A DNA stretch of 64,000 nucleotides, taken from contig NZ_JAOVZQ010000001.1 in NCBI RefSeq assembly GCF_026619435.1, positions 1,185,501 through 1,249,500 of the forward strand, in the 5' to 3' direction. Numbering within the stretch: the first letter of the stretch is position 1; every line of letters begins with the position of its first letter. Below, piece after piece: positions 44,842 through 55,246 of this stretch. The notes under the pieces were generated by a model that was not told where the DNA came from, searched no databases, and saw only the letters and a program-made list of their open reading frames with translations. The translations under genes were made by a program, and so were the position numbers. Source of the stretch: Hoeflea ulvae (GTDB lineage: Bacteria > Pseudomonadota > Alphaproteobacteria > Rhizobiales > Rhizobiaceae).

Positions 44842-45831
44842 TCAGTTGCTTTCGGGGTTGCGGTATTGCTCGTTGACCATGCCGAACTCTTCCATCAGCC
44901 GCCCCAGCGCCACCTGGATGTGATAGAGCCCGATCACAGCCGAGCCGGTCTGCACCCCCAGCCGCAATCCGCGCCAGGGCGCCACCGCCAGCAGCGCCAC
45001 CGATTTGAGGATGGTGCGGGCGCGCCCGGGAATGCCGGGCCTCTGGCGCTTTTCGAGGATCGAGGAAATTGCTCCGTTGCGCAGCGAGCGGGCATTGAGC
45101 CAGGAAAATTCGGCCCGGCGCGCCGGCAGGGTTTCCATCACCGCAGCCTCCGCGCTCCAGCCGAAGCTGAAGCCGCGGGCCTTTGCCCGGCGGTAGAAAT
45201 CGCTGTCGCCGCCGCCGATGAAATTGAAGGCCGGGTCAAGATAGGGTCTGGGCATGATGTCGAGAACCGATCTCGAAATCAGCACATTGCCGGAAGAATA
45301 CAGGATCGGCACCAGCCCGGTCTCGCTGTAATGCGGGGTGAACACCGGATGCTTGCGCCAGCCATTGAGCGCGCTGTCGGCAAACACCGGAACCTGCGGG
45401 CCGCCAATCAGGTCCGCGCCGGTCTTCTGCGCCGTCGACAGCAGGCCCGAAAGCCAGTCGGGGCCGGCGATCTCGTCATCATCGATCACGGCGATATGGG
45501 TCAGCCGGGGAAATTCGGCCAGGGCGGTTTCCCATCCGGCATTGTAGGCATGGCAGTTGCCGCGCTGATGCGCGACGATGACGATGCCCTTGATCGACGC
45601 GGTCTGCAGCCATTCGGCCGCGGCCTGCGCCCCCTGCAGGCCCTCGGCATCATTGTCCATGATCACCACGGCGGTCTCCGCGCCCAGACCCTGCGCCTGC
45701 AGCGAATCCAGTGTCGTGATCAGGTGATCCGGCCGGCGGAAGGTCGGCACCGTCACGACAATTCGGACGCTGTCGGGCTTGAGCGCCGGGGAGCGGGCAT
45801 GCTCGGTAACGGTACTGTGGTCTGGCGCCAT
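44842..45831 (-). CDS. Family 2 glycosyltransferase
   Basis: A 329-residue GT2-type enzyme that would add sugars from nucleotide-sugar donors to a surface glycan. It shows the Rossmann start VVTVPTFRRPDHL, the metal-binding DxD region AVIDDDEIAGPDW and an acceptor-side motif (FIGGGDSDFYRRAKARGFSF). No membrane helices are evident. The minus-strand ATG at 45831 is chosen because the first 50 residues of the longer frame (to 45981) run through the promoter region and are not family-like. It is divergent from the next glycosyltransferase. Donor and product cannot be told. Confidence 0.85.
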   Translation of the reverse strand: MAPDHSTVTEHARSPALKPDSVRIVVTVPTFRRPDHLITTLDSLQAQGLGAETAVVIMDNDAEGLQGAQAAAEWLQTASIKGIVIVAHQRGNCHAYNAGWETALAEFPRLTHIAVIDDDEIAGPDWLSGLLSTAQKTGADLIGGPQVPVFADSALNGWRKHPVFTPHYSETGLVPILYSSGNVLISRSVLDIMPRPYLDPAFNFIGGGDSDFYRRAKARGFSFGWSAEAAVMETLPARRAEFSWLNARSLRNGAISSILEKRQRPGIPGRARTILKSVALLAVAPWRGLRLGVQTGSAVIGLYHIQVALGRLMEEFGMVNEQYRNPESN

Positions 45832-45975
45832 GGCTGAACATCCGAATTGACAGGACGCCATCCAACCACATGAATCTGAAAATAGCCTGAAGCTGTCCCG
45901 CCATATTTGAAATGCGGGTTTAAGCCGATGTTCAAATCCTGCGGCTACAGTGCGGGGCAACAGTGGAACCGCCCC

Positions 45976-47148
45976 ATGCATTTCGTCTTCATCTCATCGC
46001 TCGTCCCGGTCGCAGCGCCCGCCTCGGGCTACGACATCGCCAACCGGGTCATTGTCGATGCCATCCGGCTGATCGGTCACACGGTCTCGGTCATCGGCTT
46101 CCTGCAGCCCGGCCACCAGCCCGCCGAACCGGACCAGACCCGGCTCTTGGGTCAGCTTGAAGTCACCAATGCCCGGGTCGGCAAATGGCAAAAGGCGCTT
46201 TGGCTCAAGGATGCCTTCCTCCATGGCGAGCCGGTGTCGGTTGCCAAGATGCATGCGGCGAGCCCGGCGCAAATCCGCGCGGCGCTCGATGATTGCGGCG
46301 CGATCGACGGGCTCATCCTCAATTCCGTGCAATTGCCCGGCGCATTCCTCGATGTGTTCAAGGCCTGGCCCTGCGTGTTTGTCGCCCACAATGTCGAAGC
46401 CCGCAGTGCTGCCGACAATGCCGCAAATGCAAGCAATCCGCTGACCCGGCAGCTGTTTTCCCGCGACGCGCGGCTGCTTGCGCGGCTCGAAGGCGCGCTG
46501 TGCAAGGCCTCCCGTCATGTCTTCACCCTTGCCAAGGCCGACCTGCAGGAGCTCGGAGTCGGGCAGGGGGATCGTGCTTCCGTGTTGCCGCTGGTCACCT
46601 CGGTGACGCCGCCCGAGGGACCGGCGCCGCGCGCACCGCTTTATGATGCGGGGATGATCGGATCCTGGACCTGGGCCGCCAATCGCGCCGGCCTGGACTG
46701 GTTCCTCTCCGAGATCGTGCCGCGCCTGCCGGAGGACTTCACCATCGCGATCGCCGGCGGCTATGGCGCCACCCCGCCGCCGGCGCCAGGCAATGTCCGG
46801 TTTCTCGGCCGCGTTGACGACGCCCGTGCATTCGTCCGCGCCTGCCGCATCATCCCGCTGATTTCGCGCACCGGCACCGGCGTGCAGCTTAAGACCATCG
46901 AGACCTTCGAGATGGGACTGCCTTCGGTGGCGACACAGAACGCCCTGCGCGGCATTGCCGCCCGGCCGGAAAACTGCGTAGCGGCCGAAGAGCCCGCAGC
47001 CTTCGCTGCCGCGCTCAGCAACCTGGTCGACCGCGCGCGAGCCGGAGAAGCGCTCGACGGCGACGGCCGTGCCTTTCACGCGCGCCAGCTCGACGGCCTT
47101 ACCGCCGCGCTGGCCTCCGGCCTGGCGCAGTGCCGGCCGCATGGTTAA
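45976..47148 (+). CDS. Glycosyltransferase of the GT-B fold (GT4-like)
   Basis: A 390-residue protein with an N-terminal domain MHFVFISSLVPVAAPASGYD, the typical start of GT-B enzymes that process nucleotide sugars. The C-terminal domain has IAIAGGYGATPPPAP, VRFLGRVDD and GTGVQLKTIETFEMGLPSVA, the sugar-nucleotide-binding site with its glutamate. It belongs to the surface-polysaccharide cluster. ATG 45976 has no clear ribosome site, and an in-frame ATG at 45928 is possible. Confidence 0.8.
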   Translation: MHFVFISSLVPVAAPASGYDIANRVIVDAIRLIGHTVSVIGFLQPGHQPAEPDQTRLLGQLEVTNARVGKWQKALWLKDAFLHGEPVSVAKMHAASPAQIRAALDDCGAIDGLILNSVQLPGAFLDVFKAWPCVFVAHNVEARSAADNAANASNPLTRQLFSRDARLLARLEGALCKASRHVFTLAKADLQELGVGQGDRASVLPLVTSVTPPEGPAPRAPLYDAGMIGSWTWAANRAGLDWFLSEIVPRLPEDFTIAIAGGYGATPPPAPGNVRFLGRVDDARAFVRACRIIPLISRTGTGVQLKTIETFEMGLPSVATQNALRGIAARPENCVAAEEPAAFAAALSNLVDRARAGEALDGDGRAFHARQLDGLTAALASGLAQCRPHG

Positions 47149-47276
47149 CAAATTGAACCTCCGGGTTTAACTGCATTGGGGGAATGGCAATGCGCAGCCA
47201 TTTCGAAAGTGCTAACACCACAGCCAATGGTGACCCGGTACGGGACACCTGCATTGCAAGCGCATCGGGAGGCATC

Positions 47277-48050
47277 ATGCCGGACCAGACTGAGCATCGC
47301 GACATCATCGGCATCCGTGTCGCAGCCTTTGGCTGGCGCCAGGCGCTCGCCGAACTGCAGCGCATTCTCGCTGAAAACGGCCCGCAGCGCGTCTACAATT
47401 TCCTCAACGCCAACAATGCCAATCTGGCCATGCGCGATCCGGTGTTCCGGCAGGGCCTGAGCCGCTGCGAAGTGCTGCCCGACGGCCTGGGCGTCGACAT
47501 CGCCTCGCGGGCCCTGCACGGCAAGACCTTTCCCGCCAATCTCAACGGCACCGATTTCATTCCGGCGCTGCTGGTGCACACCGAACGCCCGTTGAAGGTG
47601 GCGCTGATCGGCGCCCGCCCGGACATACTCGAACGTGCCCTGGGCCAGTTCCGGCGCTCGACCCCCTGGCATGAATTCCACGCCGTCTCCGATGGCTATT
47701 TCGACAAGAGCAACAGCGCGCCGGTGCTCGACCGGCTTGCCGCCATCGATCCCGACATCACCCTGGTGGCGATGGGCAGCCCCTCGCAGGAGATCTGGAT
47801 CGACGCCAATATCCGCCAGGGCCATGGCCGCGTGGTCTTCGGTGTCGGCGCCCTGTTCGATTTCGTCTCCGGCGAAATCCGCCGCGCGCCGCAGATGATG
47901 CGTGACCTCAGGCTGGAATGGGTCTGGCGGCTGGCGCAGGAACCGTCGCGGCTGTGGTACCGCTATGTGGTCGGCAATCCGCTTTTTCTCTACCATGTCT
48001 TCCGTTACAAGTTCTTCGGCGCGGGCCGAACCCCAAAAGCTCCTGTCTGA
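47277..48050 (+). CDS. WecG/TagA/CpsF family glycosyltransferase (GT26)
   Basis: GT26 enzymes add N-acetylmannosaminuronate, N-acetylmannosamine or glucose to lipid-linked glycan intermediates. The 257-residue product shows VLPDGLGVDIASRAL, NLNGTDF, LVAMGSPSQEIWI, and FGVGALFDFVSGEIRRAP followed by LEWVWRLAQEPSRLWYRY, the full family signature. ATG 47277 has GGGAGG 4 bases upstream. ATG 47184/47190 with GGGGGA is an alternative that adds about 30 residues. It lies in the polysaccharide cluster. Confidence 0.88.
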   Translation: MPDQTEHRDIIGIRVAAFGWRQALAELQRILAENGPQRVYNFLNANNANLAMRDPVFRQGLSRCEVLPDGLGVDIASRALHGKTFPANLNGTDFIPALLVHTERPLKVALIGARPDILERALGQFRRSTPWHEFHAVSDGYFDKSNSAPVLDRLAAIDPDITLVAMGSPSQEIWIDANIRQGHGRVVFGVGALFDFVSGEIRRAPQMMRDLRLEWVWRLAQEPSRLWYRYVVGNPLFLYHVFRYKFFGAGRTPKAPV

Positions 48051-48108
48051 GAGGTCTTTTCATGCGCGGCGCGGTACCTGACACCCTGACGGCCTTGCGG
48101 AGCGCGCC

Positions 48109-48987
48109 ATGAAGACGGCCGTCATGACCGCCTCCTATGTCGGCGATTTCGACCGCTGTGCGCTTCTGTGCGAAAGCATGGACCGGTTCATGCAGGGGCA
48201 GTGGCACCACTATCTGCTGGTCGACCGCGCCGACGTCTCGCTGTTTGCCCCGCTGGCCGGCGAAAAGCGCACGGTGATCAGCGAAGCCGATCTGTTCCCG
48301 GCCTGGCTGCGCTCCTTTCCCGATCCGCTGAGCCTGGGCCGGCGCCGGCTCTGGCTGAGCCCGTTCTCGCTGCCCCTGCGCGGCTGGCATGCGCAGCAGT
48401 TGCGCCGTCTCGCCATGGCCCGTCATGTCGATGCGGACATGCTGCTGTCGGTTGATTCCGATGTCGTGCTGGTGCGCCCCTTTGATGGCGCCTCCCTTTG
48501 GAACGGCGACAGGATGCGGATGTTCCGCGCCGACAATGGTGCGGTCGACGCCACGCCCGGCCATCTGGCCTGGCTCGCCCATGCCGGCGGCATTCTCGGC
48601 CTGCCGCGCCGGCCTGAGCCTGCGCATGACTACATCTCCAACATGGTGCCCTGGCGCGTCGACACCGCGCGCGCGCTGCTCGACCACCTCGAGGCGTTCA
48701 ACCATGAAAGCTGGATCCGCGCTGTCATCTCCTCGCGCGATATTTCCGAATGCATGATCTATGGCCGCTATGTCGACGAGATCCTCGACGGCGCCGGCCA
48801 CACGCCCGATGCGCGGTCGCTGTCCCATGTGCTGTGGTTCAGGGAAACCTTTCCGCAAACCGCCGAGGGCCTTGCCGAATTCATGCAGGGGCTGCGGCCC
48901 GACCAGGTCGCCATCGGGGTGCAGTCCTTCGTCGACCATTCCCTGGCCGACATCCGCCGCGTCGCATTCTCGGTCACCGACGGCTAG
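48109..48987 (+). CDS. DUF6492-type putative glycosyltransferase
   Basis: A 292-residue soluble protein starting MKTAVMTASYVGDFDRCALL, with an aspartate pair in MLLSVDSDVVLVRPFD that fits a metal-binding DxD of a GT-A glycosyltransferase. It resembles the DUF6492 group found in polysaccharide loci. The acceptor and donor are unknown. It sits 58 bases after the WecG-like gene and converges with the flippase gene on the other strand. Confidence 0.65.
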   Translation: MKTAVMTASYVGDFDRCALLCESMDRFMQGQWHHYLLVDRADVSLFAPLAGEKRTVISEADLFPAWLRSFPDPLSLGRRRLWLSPFSLPLRGWHAQQLRRLAMARHVDADMLLSVDSDVVLVRPFDGASLWNGDRMRMFRADNGAVDATPGHLAWLAHAGGILGLPRRPEPAHDYISNMVPWRVDTARALLDHLEAFNHESWIRAVISSRDISECMIYGRYVDEILDGAGHTPDARSLSHVLWFRETFPQTAEGLAEFMQGLRPDQVAIGVQSFVDHSLADIRRVAFSVTDG

Positions 48988-49002
48988 GGTACAAAAGGCC
49001 GT

Positions 49003-50268
49003 TCAGATCGGTCGCAGCCGCGCCGTGCGCAAGGCCCGGTAGGTCAGCAGCGCCGACTGCAGATACAGCACGAAAAATGCGACATTGAGCAGTTCCACCC
49101 AGATTGCCACCTCCGCATGCAGGCCCAGCATATAGGCCAGCAGCAGCGCTTTCATCGCCGCCAGCGAAGCCAGCGTCATCATGCGCACCACGGTTCGCCC
49201 GGTGGCGTAGAGAAGCTCCGAATGATACTCGATCAGATTGCGGAAGGCCGGCACCAGCGCCAGCAGGATCAGCAGCGGCGCGGCCTCGGCGACATTCTTG
49301 CCCAGGGCATCGGGAAACACCCACAGGAACCCGGCCATGCCCAGCAGCCCGGCGGTCGATACCGCCGCCACGGCCCCCTCGAGCATGATCCGGTTCTTCA
49401 GGTCGGTGATCATTTTGGCATTGCGCATCAGCCGCTGCGTCAACACCGTCAGGAAGGCGCGCACCGGCAGCGCGGTCAGATCCACCAGCCGCATCAGGAT
49501 CGCGTAGATACCGGCCGTTTCCGGCCCGCCCAGCGACAGCACCAGCACCTTGTCGAGCTCGGACTGGACATAAAACAGCATCTCCGCACCCGCCACCGAC
49601 ACCGCGTCAATCCAGCGGCGCAGATAGAGCGCCAGATTCCAGCGCAGCCGCACCCTGGGATAGAAGAAGATCACGGCGGTCAGCGCCGCCAGGTCATTGG
49701 TGAGCACGTAATAGGTCGACCAGACATCCAGCGATCCATCGCTCAGCGAGGCGAAGGCGACCGCGGCAATGGCCTTGAACAGGGTGGCGACCACTACCAG
49801 CGCCGAGCCGGCGGCAAACCTGTTGATGCCGTAACAGACAATGACCACGATCTCCATGATCCGCCAGCACACGACTTCGGCCAGCACGATCTTGGCAAAA
49901 GTGCCGATCTGCATCTGGCCGGCAAAGATCATCTCGTACAGAATCCAGGCAGCACCGGCGATCACCGGCGCCGACAGCACCACGCCGCCGAGAAACCCGG
50001 CGGTGTAGACGCCAAGCAGGCGTGGTTTCACGGTGGCGACGCGGTAGAGAGGCGAGACAAAGCCGAAAGCGAGCAGCCGCGACAACATGATGCCGCAGGC
50101 CGAGGCGGTGGCAAACAGCCCGAACTCGCTGATCGAGAGCGTGTTGGCAATCGCGATGAAATAGACCAGCGAAATCACCAGCCGGCCCGCCGAACCACCG
50201 ACCATCGAAAGATAGGCGGTGATCGAACCTTTGTAGGCGCGGGCAAATTCCTTCAGGCGAACGATCAT
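49003..50268 (-). CDS. Polysaccharide flippase of the MOP superfamily (Wzx-like)
   Basis: A polytopic membrane protein of about 421 residues with roughly 12 hydrophobic segments. Conserved beginning MIVRLKEFARAYKGSITAYL; a family-like stretch FYVQSELDKVLVLSLGGPET sits in the middle. Wzx-type proteins flip lipid-linked oligosaccharide units across the inner membrane. The start at 50268 is chosen over 50340 since the extra 24 residues are polar and no ribosome site precedes them. It is divergent from the chain-length gene, its likely partner in Wzy-type assembly. Confidence 0.8.
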   Translation of the reverse strand: MIVRLKEFARAYKGSITAYLSMVGGSAGRLVISLVYFIAIANTLSISEFGLFATASACGIMLSRLLAFGFVSPLYRVATVKPRLLGVYTAGFLGGVVLSAPVIAGAAWILYEMIFAGQMQIGTFAKIVLAEVVCWRIMEIVVIVCYGINRFAAGSALVVVATLFKAIAAVAFASLSDGSLDVWSTYYVLTNDLAALTAVIFFYPRVRLRWNLALYLRRWIDAVSVAGAEMLFYVQSELDKVLVLSLGGPETAGIYAILMRLVDLTALPVRAFLTVLTQRLMRNAKMITDLKNRIMLEGAVAAVSTAGLLGMAGFLWVFPDALGKNVAEAAPLLILLALVPAFRNLIEYHSELLYATGRTVVRMMTLASLAAMKALLLAYMLGLHAEVAIWVELLNVAFFVLYLQSALLTYRALRTARLRPI

Positions 50269-50340
50269 CTGTGTTCCGGTATCGCGAGACGGCTGCGGTG
50301 TCGCACTCGTCAAGACTGCAGTCACAGCCTTAGGCGGCAT

Positions 50341-50538
50341 TTGTTAATTCGAGGTTTGATTTCGGCGGAAACTGCATTTTGACAGTCTGCGGCAGACCGG
50401 CGGCACCCGTCCGCGGCCGAGGCAGGTGGACAAAATTACCGGTTTTGGCGCGAAATTAACCATTTATTACCCATGAATTTATAGCGTGGCGTCACAGGAT
50501 TCGAATTTTTCCAGAAACAAGGGTGGCTGCAGCCGGAT
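50341..50538 (+). promoter_or_regulatory. Divergent promoter region between flippase and chain-length genes
   Basis: A 198-base intergenic region, GC-rich on the left and AT-rich from 50433 to 50485. The latter holds AAATTAACCATTTATTACCC, whose TTAACCAT core also appears upstream of rem and of flagellin 4. No gene. It could be a site for a regulator that couples motility and polysaccharide, such as MucR (speculative). Confidence 0.4.
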
Positions 50539-53500
50539 ATGAGCGATTCCACCAAGATACCACGCCAGCGGGCCCGCCGCGGGTCCCTGCTTGACCACGC
50601 CGGTGATTCGCCATCCGTGCAGTTGCCGCTGCGTGATCCCTTGCGTCCGTCCCCGGCAGACAGCGCCGCACGGTCGCTGCTGTCGACGCCGCCGCGGTCC
50701 GCGCGCGTGTCGACCGCGGCCTTCGCGCGTTCGCAGGCTGCACCCATGGCAGAGCCCGAACTGCCGGCCGAAGAGCAGACTTCCGCTCCCCCTGCCGCAA
50801 GCTCCGGTCCCGCCCTCTGCAGGCAACGAGAAATTCGGCGACCGGATCGCCCGCCTGATCGGCACCATCACCCCGGAAGGCACGCCCCGGGTCGAGCCCG
50901 GGGAGGTGGAAGCCCAGCCTGTTTCAGAACCACCGGCGTCCGAACCGGCCGCAGCGGCAAAGCCCGAATCCGAGCCGGAGGCACCCGCAGCCCGGGCCGC
51001 CACGGTCGAACCGCCGCGCATCGACGATCAGTCTGCGGCCCGGCAGGTCCCGCCGCCGTCTGATCGCCGGCAGGGCGGTCCCGCGCAGCACGGCCCTGAA
51101 GACCAATACCACTGGTACGCCGCCCCGCCGTCGGGCGGCAATGACGGGTCGCGACCCTTGCTCGACATTTCCATCCTGCTGTCCTCGGTCTGGCGCTACC
51201 GCCGCCAGATCGCGCTCGCCACGATCGGCGGCGCGGTGATGGGTGTTCTGGTGGCGCTGTCGACGCCGCACAAATATTACGCCGAAAGCCGGCTGTTCGT
51301 GGATCCGCGCGAGATCCAGGTCACCGATGACGACATGCGCAACCAGCAGCTTTCCACCGAAGCCATGCTGGCGATCACCGACAGCCAGTTGCAGATCCTG
51401 TCCTCCACCAGCGTCCTCGAAAAGGTCGTCGCCGATCTCGGCCTGGCGCGGGATCCCGAATTCAACGGATCGCTTTCGATCGGCGGCATCAGCGGCGGCC
51501 TGACGCTGATCCGGGAAATCTTCACCGGCACCGGCGATACCAGCGAGGCCGAACAGAAGGCGCTCGAGAAACTGCGCGATGCGCTCTATGTCTCGCGTGA
51601 CGCCAAGACCTTCGTGATCATCATCGGGGTCGAGACCCGTGACGCCGAGAAATCGGCACTGATCGCCAACCAGATCGTCGACACCTATCTCGACTCCGAA
51701 GGCCAGGCCCAGTCGAGCCTGCTGGAGCGGACTTCGGAATCGATCGACACCCGGCTCAACGCGCTGCGCAACGATCTTGATGCTGCCGAGCGGGAAGTGG
51801 AGCGCTTCAAGGCCGAGAACGGGCTTGTCGGCGTCGGCGGCCAGTATATCGACGACAAGGTGATCCTCGCGCTGTCCGAACAACTGGCCACGGCGCGCGC
51901 CATGAAGGTCGGCATCAAGGTCAAGGCGGACAATCTTGCCCGGCTCAAGCCGGATGATGTGCTTTCGGGCGCCTTTCCCGAGGAGCTGCTGTCGGCCAAT
52001 CTGACAGCGCTGCGCAAGCAATATACCGATACCCGCTCCAGTGCCGAGACGCTGGCCACCCGGCTCGGGCCCAAGCACCCGCAATATATCGCGGCGCAAT
52101 CGGCGCTGAACACGATCAGTTCCGAAATCCGCGACGAACTGCGCCGCATCGTCGCCAGTTCCCAGACCGAACTGCAGCGCGCGGTGGAGACCGAGCAGGA
52201 ACTGGCCAGCCAGATGGCGGTGGCCAAGAGCCGCGCCATGGACCAGTCGGTGGAGTTCGTCACGCTGCGGGAGCTGGAGCGCAAGGCCACGGCCACCCGC
52301 GGCATCTACGAGGCATTCCTCACCCGCTCGCGCGAAACCAGCGAGCGCTCCAATCTTCTCACCCGCAACATCCGCGTCATCTCCGCGGCCGAACCGCCGC
52401 TGCGCAACATAGGTCCGTCGCGCAAGCTGATCGCCATCGGCGGAATGTTCGCCGGTCTGTTCGCAGGCATCGGCGTGGCCCTGCTGGTCGGCGCCGTCGA
52501 CAGCATCCGCGCCTATAATGGTGGCCCGGTGCAGGCGCGTTTTCAGAATCCGCCCTTCGGATCCTACCCGCAGGCCCCAGACCCCGATCCGCGCAGACCC
52601 TCGGGCGGTCCGTCCGGCCGCACGCGGTCGCGGCGGGAGCCGGATGTGGATCGTTTCGAGGCTGCGGCCGACCGTGAAACCAGCTCGCTCGAGTCTGCCA
52701 TCAAGGCCTATGCCGGCATTCGCGCCCGCGACGATGCCGAGCATCCGGCGCCGGAGCCCGCTCCCGCTGTCACCCCGGTCGAACCGGTTCACGCGACCGG
52801 CACCCCGACGGCCCGGGATGATTCCGCGGCAACGCCCGCGCCGCAGGAAAGCCGCGCCCAGGCAAGCCCGGAGCCGGTCCTTGCCGGTGCCCAACCGCAG
52901 CCGCGGTCTGCTGAACAGCCGCCGGTGACCGCGCCTCGGCATCAGCCGTCCGAAGACCGGCAGGACATGCCCGATATGCACCCCGCCGCGGAACGTTATT
53001 TCGACCCTGACCCGCGCCTGGCTCAACAGTCCCGGCCCGCGAAGCCCGCCCAGCCGCAGCACTGGCAGGATGAAGCCCAGCCCGAGCCACAGATGCGGTA
53101 CCATCAGCCCCCGCAGCAGGTTGCGTCCTATCCGTTGCGCACCGAGCCGGCGGCCTGGCAGATGCAGCCCGACGCCGCGACCGCGCGCCGTCATCAGCCT
53201 CAGCATGCTGCCGCCTATCCGCAGCATGGCGAACCGTCAGGCTACCAGCCGCAGCCCGAACCGCGGATGCCGCACCAACAGCCGCAGCCAACTCAAGCCT
53301 CGACCCATCCGCTGCGCACCGACCCGTCGGCCTGGCAGCCCCGGCCCGACGCCGAGGCCGCGCACCACCATCAGCCGCAGCAGTATCAGCAGCACCGGCC
53401 GTTCCGGCAGACCGAAGCAGAGCCGGCGCAGGTCCGGTCTCCGGCGCCGCAATGGCAGGCCGTGCAGCCAGCGCCGCAACCGGTCGAGTCCCGGTTCGCG

Positions 53501-54205
53501 CCATATCAGCAGCAGCCGATGCAGCCCCGGCAGGCCGAACCGATGCAGTCTCAGCCCATGCAGCACTGGGCGGAGCCGTCGCCGCAGCATCAACCGGTCC
53601 TGCACCAGCCCTCCCAACCGGCCTGGTCCCCGGCAACGCGCACCCGGCCACAGCAAGAATGGCAGTCCGCTGAGCAGCAGCTCTACGCAGCACCTCCGCA
53701 GGCGCCGCAGCCTTCCGCGCCGCCGCAGTGGCAGCCGCAGCCGGCTCAGCCACAGGCGTTTCATGCACGCCAATATCAGCAGATGCCGCAGCAGGAGCCC
53801 GGCCATTACCCGGAGCACCCGCCACAGGTCCAGCGCTGGCTGACGGAGCAACAGGCGCTTCAGCAGCAGCCATATCAGCCGCATTCACGTCCGCAGCATC
53901 CGGCGCAAGCCTGGCAGCAGCCGGCGCCTGCGGGCATGCCCTATCCGGAACAGGCCCGTCAGGCGTCCATGCCTGTCCAGCCTCAGCCGGTCTACACGGC
54001 CCCCGTCGCGCCGCATGCCGTTCCGGCCCCGCAGCCCGAGCAGGTCGCGCAGCAGCCCCATAAGCCCGCGCCGGTCGCACAGCCCGCGCCTGCCCAACCG
54101 CCCATGCAGGCGGCAGCCAATCCGTCGGTCGATGAGATCCGGCGCAACCTGGAACGGCTGAGATCCCGCATCGACGGCTATGGCGCAGCAAGAAACAGCG
54201 CCTGA
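50539..54205 (+). CDS. Wzz/GumC-like polysaccharide co-polymerase with a very long Gln/Pro-rich tail; one frameshift
   Basis: A chain-length determinant of the Wzz type. A Pro/Ala-rich cytoplasmic start of about 210 residues is followed by membrane helix 1 (IALATIGGAVMGVLVAL). Then come the periplasmic Wzz domain with coiled coils, the G-rich region (EFVTLRELERKATATRGIYE) and membrane helix 2 (LIAIGGMFAGLFAGIGVALL, near residue 630). No Walker motifs follow, so the tyrosine-kinase half of Wzc is absent. Instead there are about 560 residues very rich in Gln, Pro, His and Ala. The N-terminal frame (ATG 50539) shifts near the C run 50788-50792. One C fewer joins PEELPAEEQTSAPLPQ-type reading to NEKFGDRIARLIG, for 1221 residues. 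Confidence 0.78.
53090..53381 (+). repeat. Internal coding repeat in the Gln/Pro-rich tail
   Basis: Two copies of a unit of about 37 codons, near 53090-53210 and 53263-53381. The first has SYPLRTEPAAWQMQPDA and the second THPLRTDPSAWQPRPDA, each followed by a HQPQ end. This shows growth of the tail by duplication. Shorter, degenerate QPQ/HQP units fill the surroundings. Confidence 0.7.
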
Positions 54206-54346
54206 AGCCGCCTCCATCCTTGTTTTTTGACACCGGAGGACGCAAAGAGGCGTTCAGCGCCCGCGAGCGGTTTCGTAGGATTGCGCACAACCACACAGCA
54301 GGCCTTCGCCCGGGGGCGCGGGACGGGAAAACAAAAAGGGATTTTC

Positions 54347-55246
54347 ATGGCCAAGGTGATTGACGGCAAAGCTGTTGCCGCAAGCGTAGTCGAGCAGGTC
54401 ACGGCGGCCAGCGCCGCACTCGAGGCGGAAACCGGCGTCCGTCCCGGCCTTGCCGTGGTCATTGTCGGCGATGATCCGGCCTCGCATGTCTATGTGTCGT
54501 CCAAGAGCCGCATGGCCAAGCAGTGCGGCTTCAACTCGGTGCAGCACACCCTGCCGGCCGAGACCACCCAGGACGAGCTCGAAGCGCTTGTCGCCTCGCT
54601 CAATGCCGATGCCAGCATCCACGGCATTCTGGTGCAGCTTCCCTTGCCCGGCCATTTCGATTCCGACGCCGTCATCCAGTCGATCCTTCCGGAAAAGGAT
54701 GTCGACGGACTGCATGTCGTCAATGCCGGCAAGCTGATGACCGGCGATCTCGAAGGCGGTCTGATTTCCTGCACGCCGGCCGGCGCCATGTTGTTCGTGC
54801 GCCAGACCCATGGTGCGGACCTGTCCGGCCTCAATGCGGTGGTCATCGGCCGCTCCAACCTGTTCGGCAAGCCGATGTCGGCGCTGCTTCTGGCCGCCAA
54901 TGCCACTGTCACCACGGCGCACTCGCGCACCGGGGATCTCGCCGGGGTCTGCCGCAATGCCGATATCCTGGTCGCTGCCGTCGGCCGCCCGCAAATGGTC
55001 AAGGCAGATTGGGTCAAGCCCGGCGCCACGGTGATCGATGTCGGCATCAACCGCATCGACGCGCCCGAGCGCGGCGAGGGCAAGACCCGGCTGGTCGGCG
55101 ATGTCGCATTTGACGAATGCGCCGAAGTGGCCAGCACCATCACCCCGGTTCCAGGCGGCGTCGGCCCGATGACCATCGCCATGCTGATGGCCAACACCGT
55201 CACCGCCGCCATGCGCGCCAACGGGTTGAAGCCGCCGTCGTTTTGA
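54347..55246 (+). CDS. folD: FolD, methylene-THF dehydrogenase / methenyl-THF cyclohydrolase
   Basis: FolD is a cytoplasmic enzyme interconverting 5,10-methylene-, 5,10-methenyl- and 10-formyl-tetrahydrofolate. The 299-residue protein has [17 protein letters not shown] with the catalytic lysine, [38 protein letters not shown] for NADP and [20 protein letters not shown] 54347 has AAAAAGGG upstream. The 141 bases before it hold no gene. It is a housekeeping gene, unrelated to its neighbours. Confidence 0.96.
   Translation: MAKVIDGKAVAASVVEQVTAASAALEAETGVRPGLAVVIVGDDPASHVYVSSKSRMAKQCGFNSVQHTLPAETTQDELEALVASLNADASIHGILVQLPLPGHFDSDAVIQSILPEKDVDGLHVVNAGKLMTGDLEGGLISCTPAGAMLFVRQTHGADLSGLNAVVIGRSNLFGKPMSALLLAANATVTTAHSRTGDLAGVCRNADILVAAVGRPQMVKADWVKPGATVIDVGINRIDAPERGEGKTRLVGDVAFDECAEVASTITPVPGGVGPMTIAMLMANTVTAAMRANGLKPPSF

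Noticed and set aside
50924-53227. 767-codon open frame on the minus strand, opposite the chain-length gene
   Set aside because: Arg/Gly/Leu-rich shadow of a real coding frame with Wzz motifs. No domain seen.
53090-54150. CAG/CCG-rich stretch as a CRISPR or non-coding satellite
   Set aside because: It stays in one open frame with protein-level repeats and ends at the stop of the chain-length gene; units are irregular and lack spacers.
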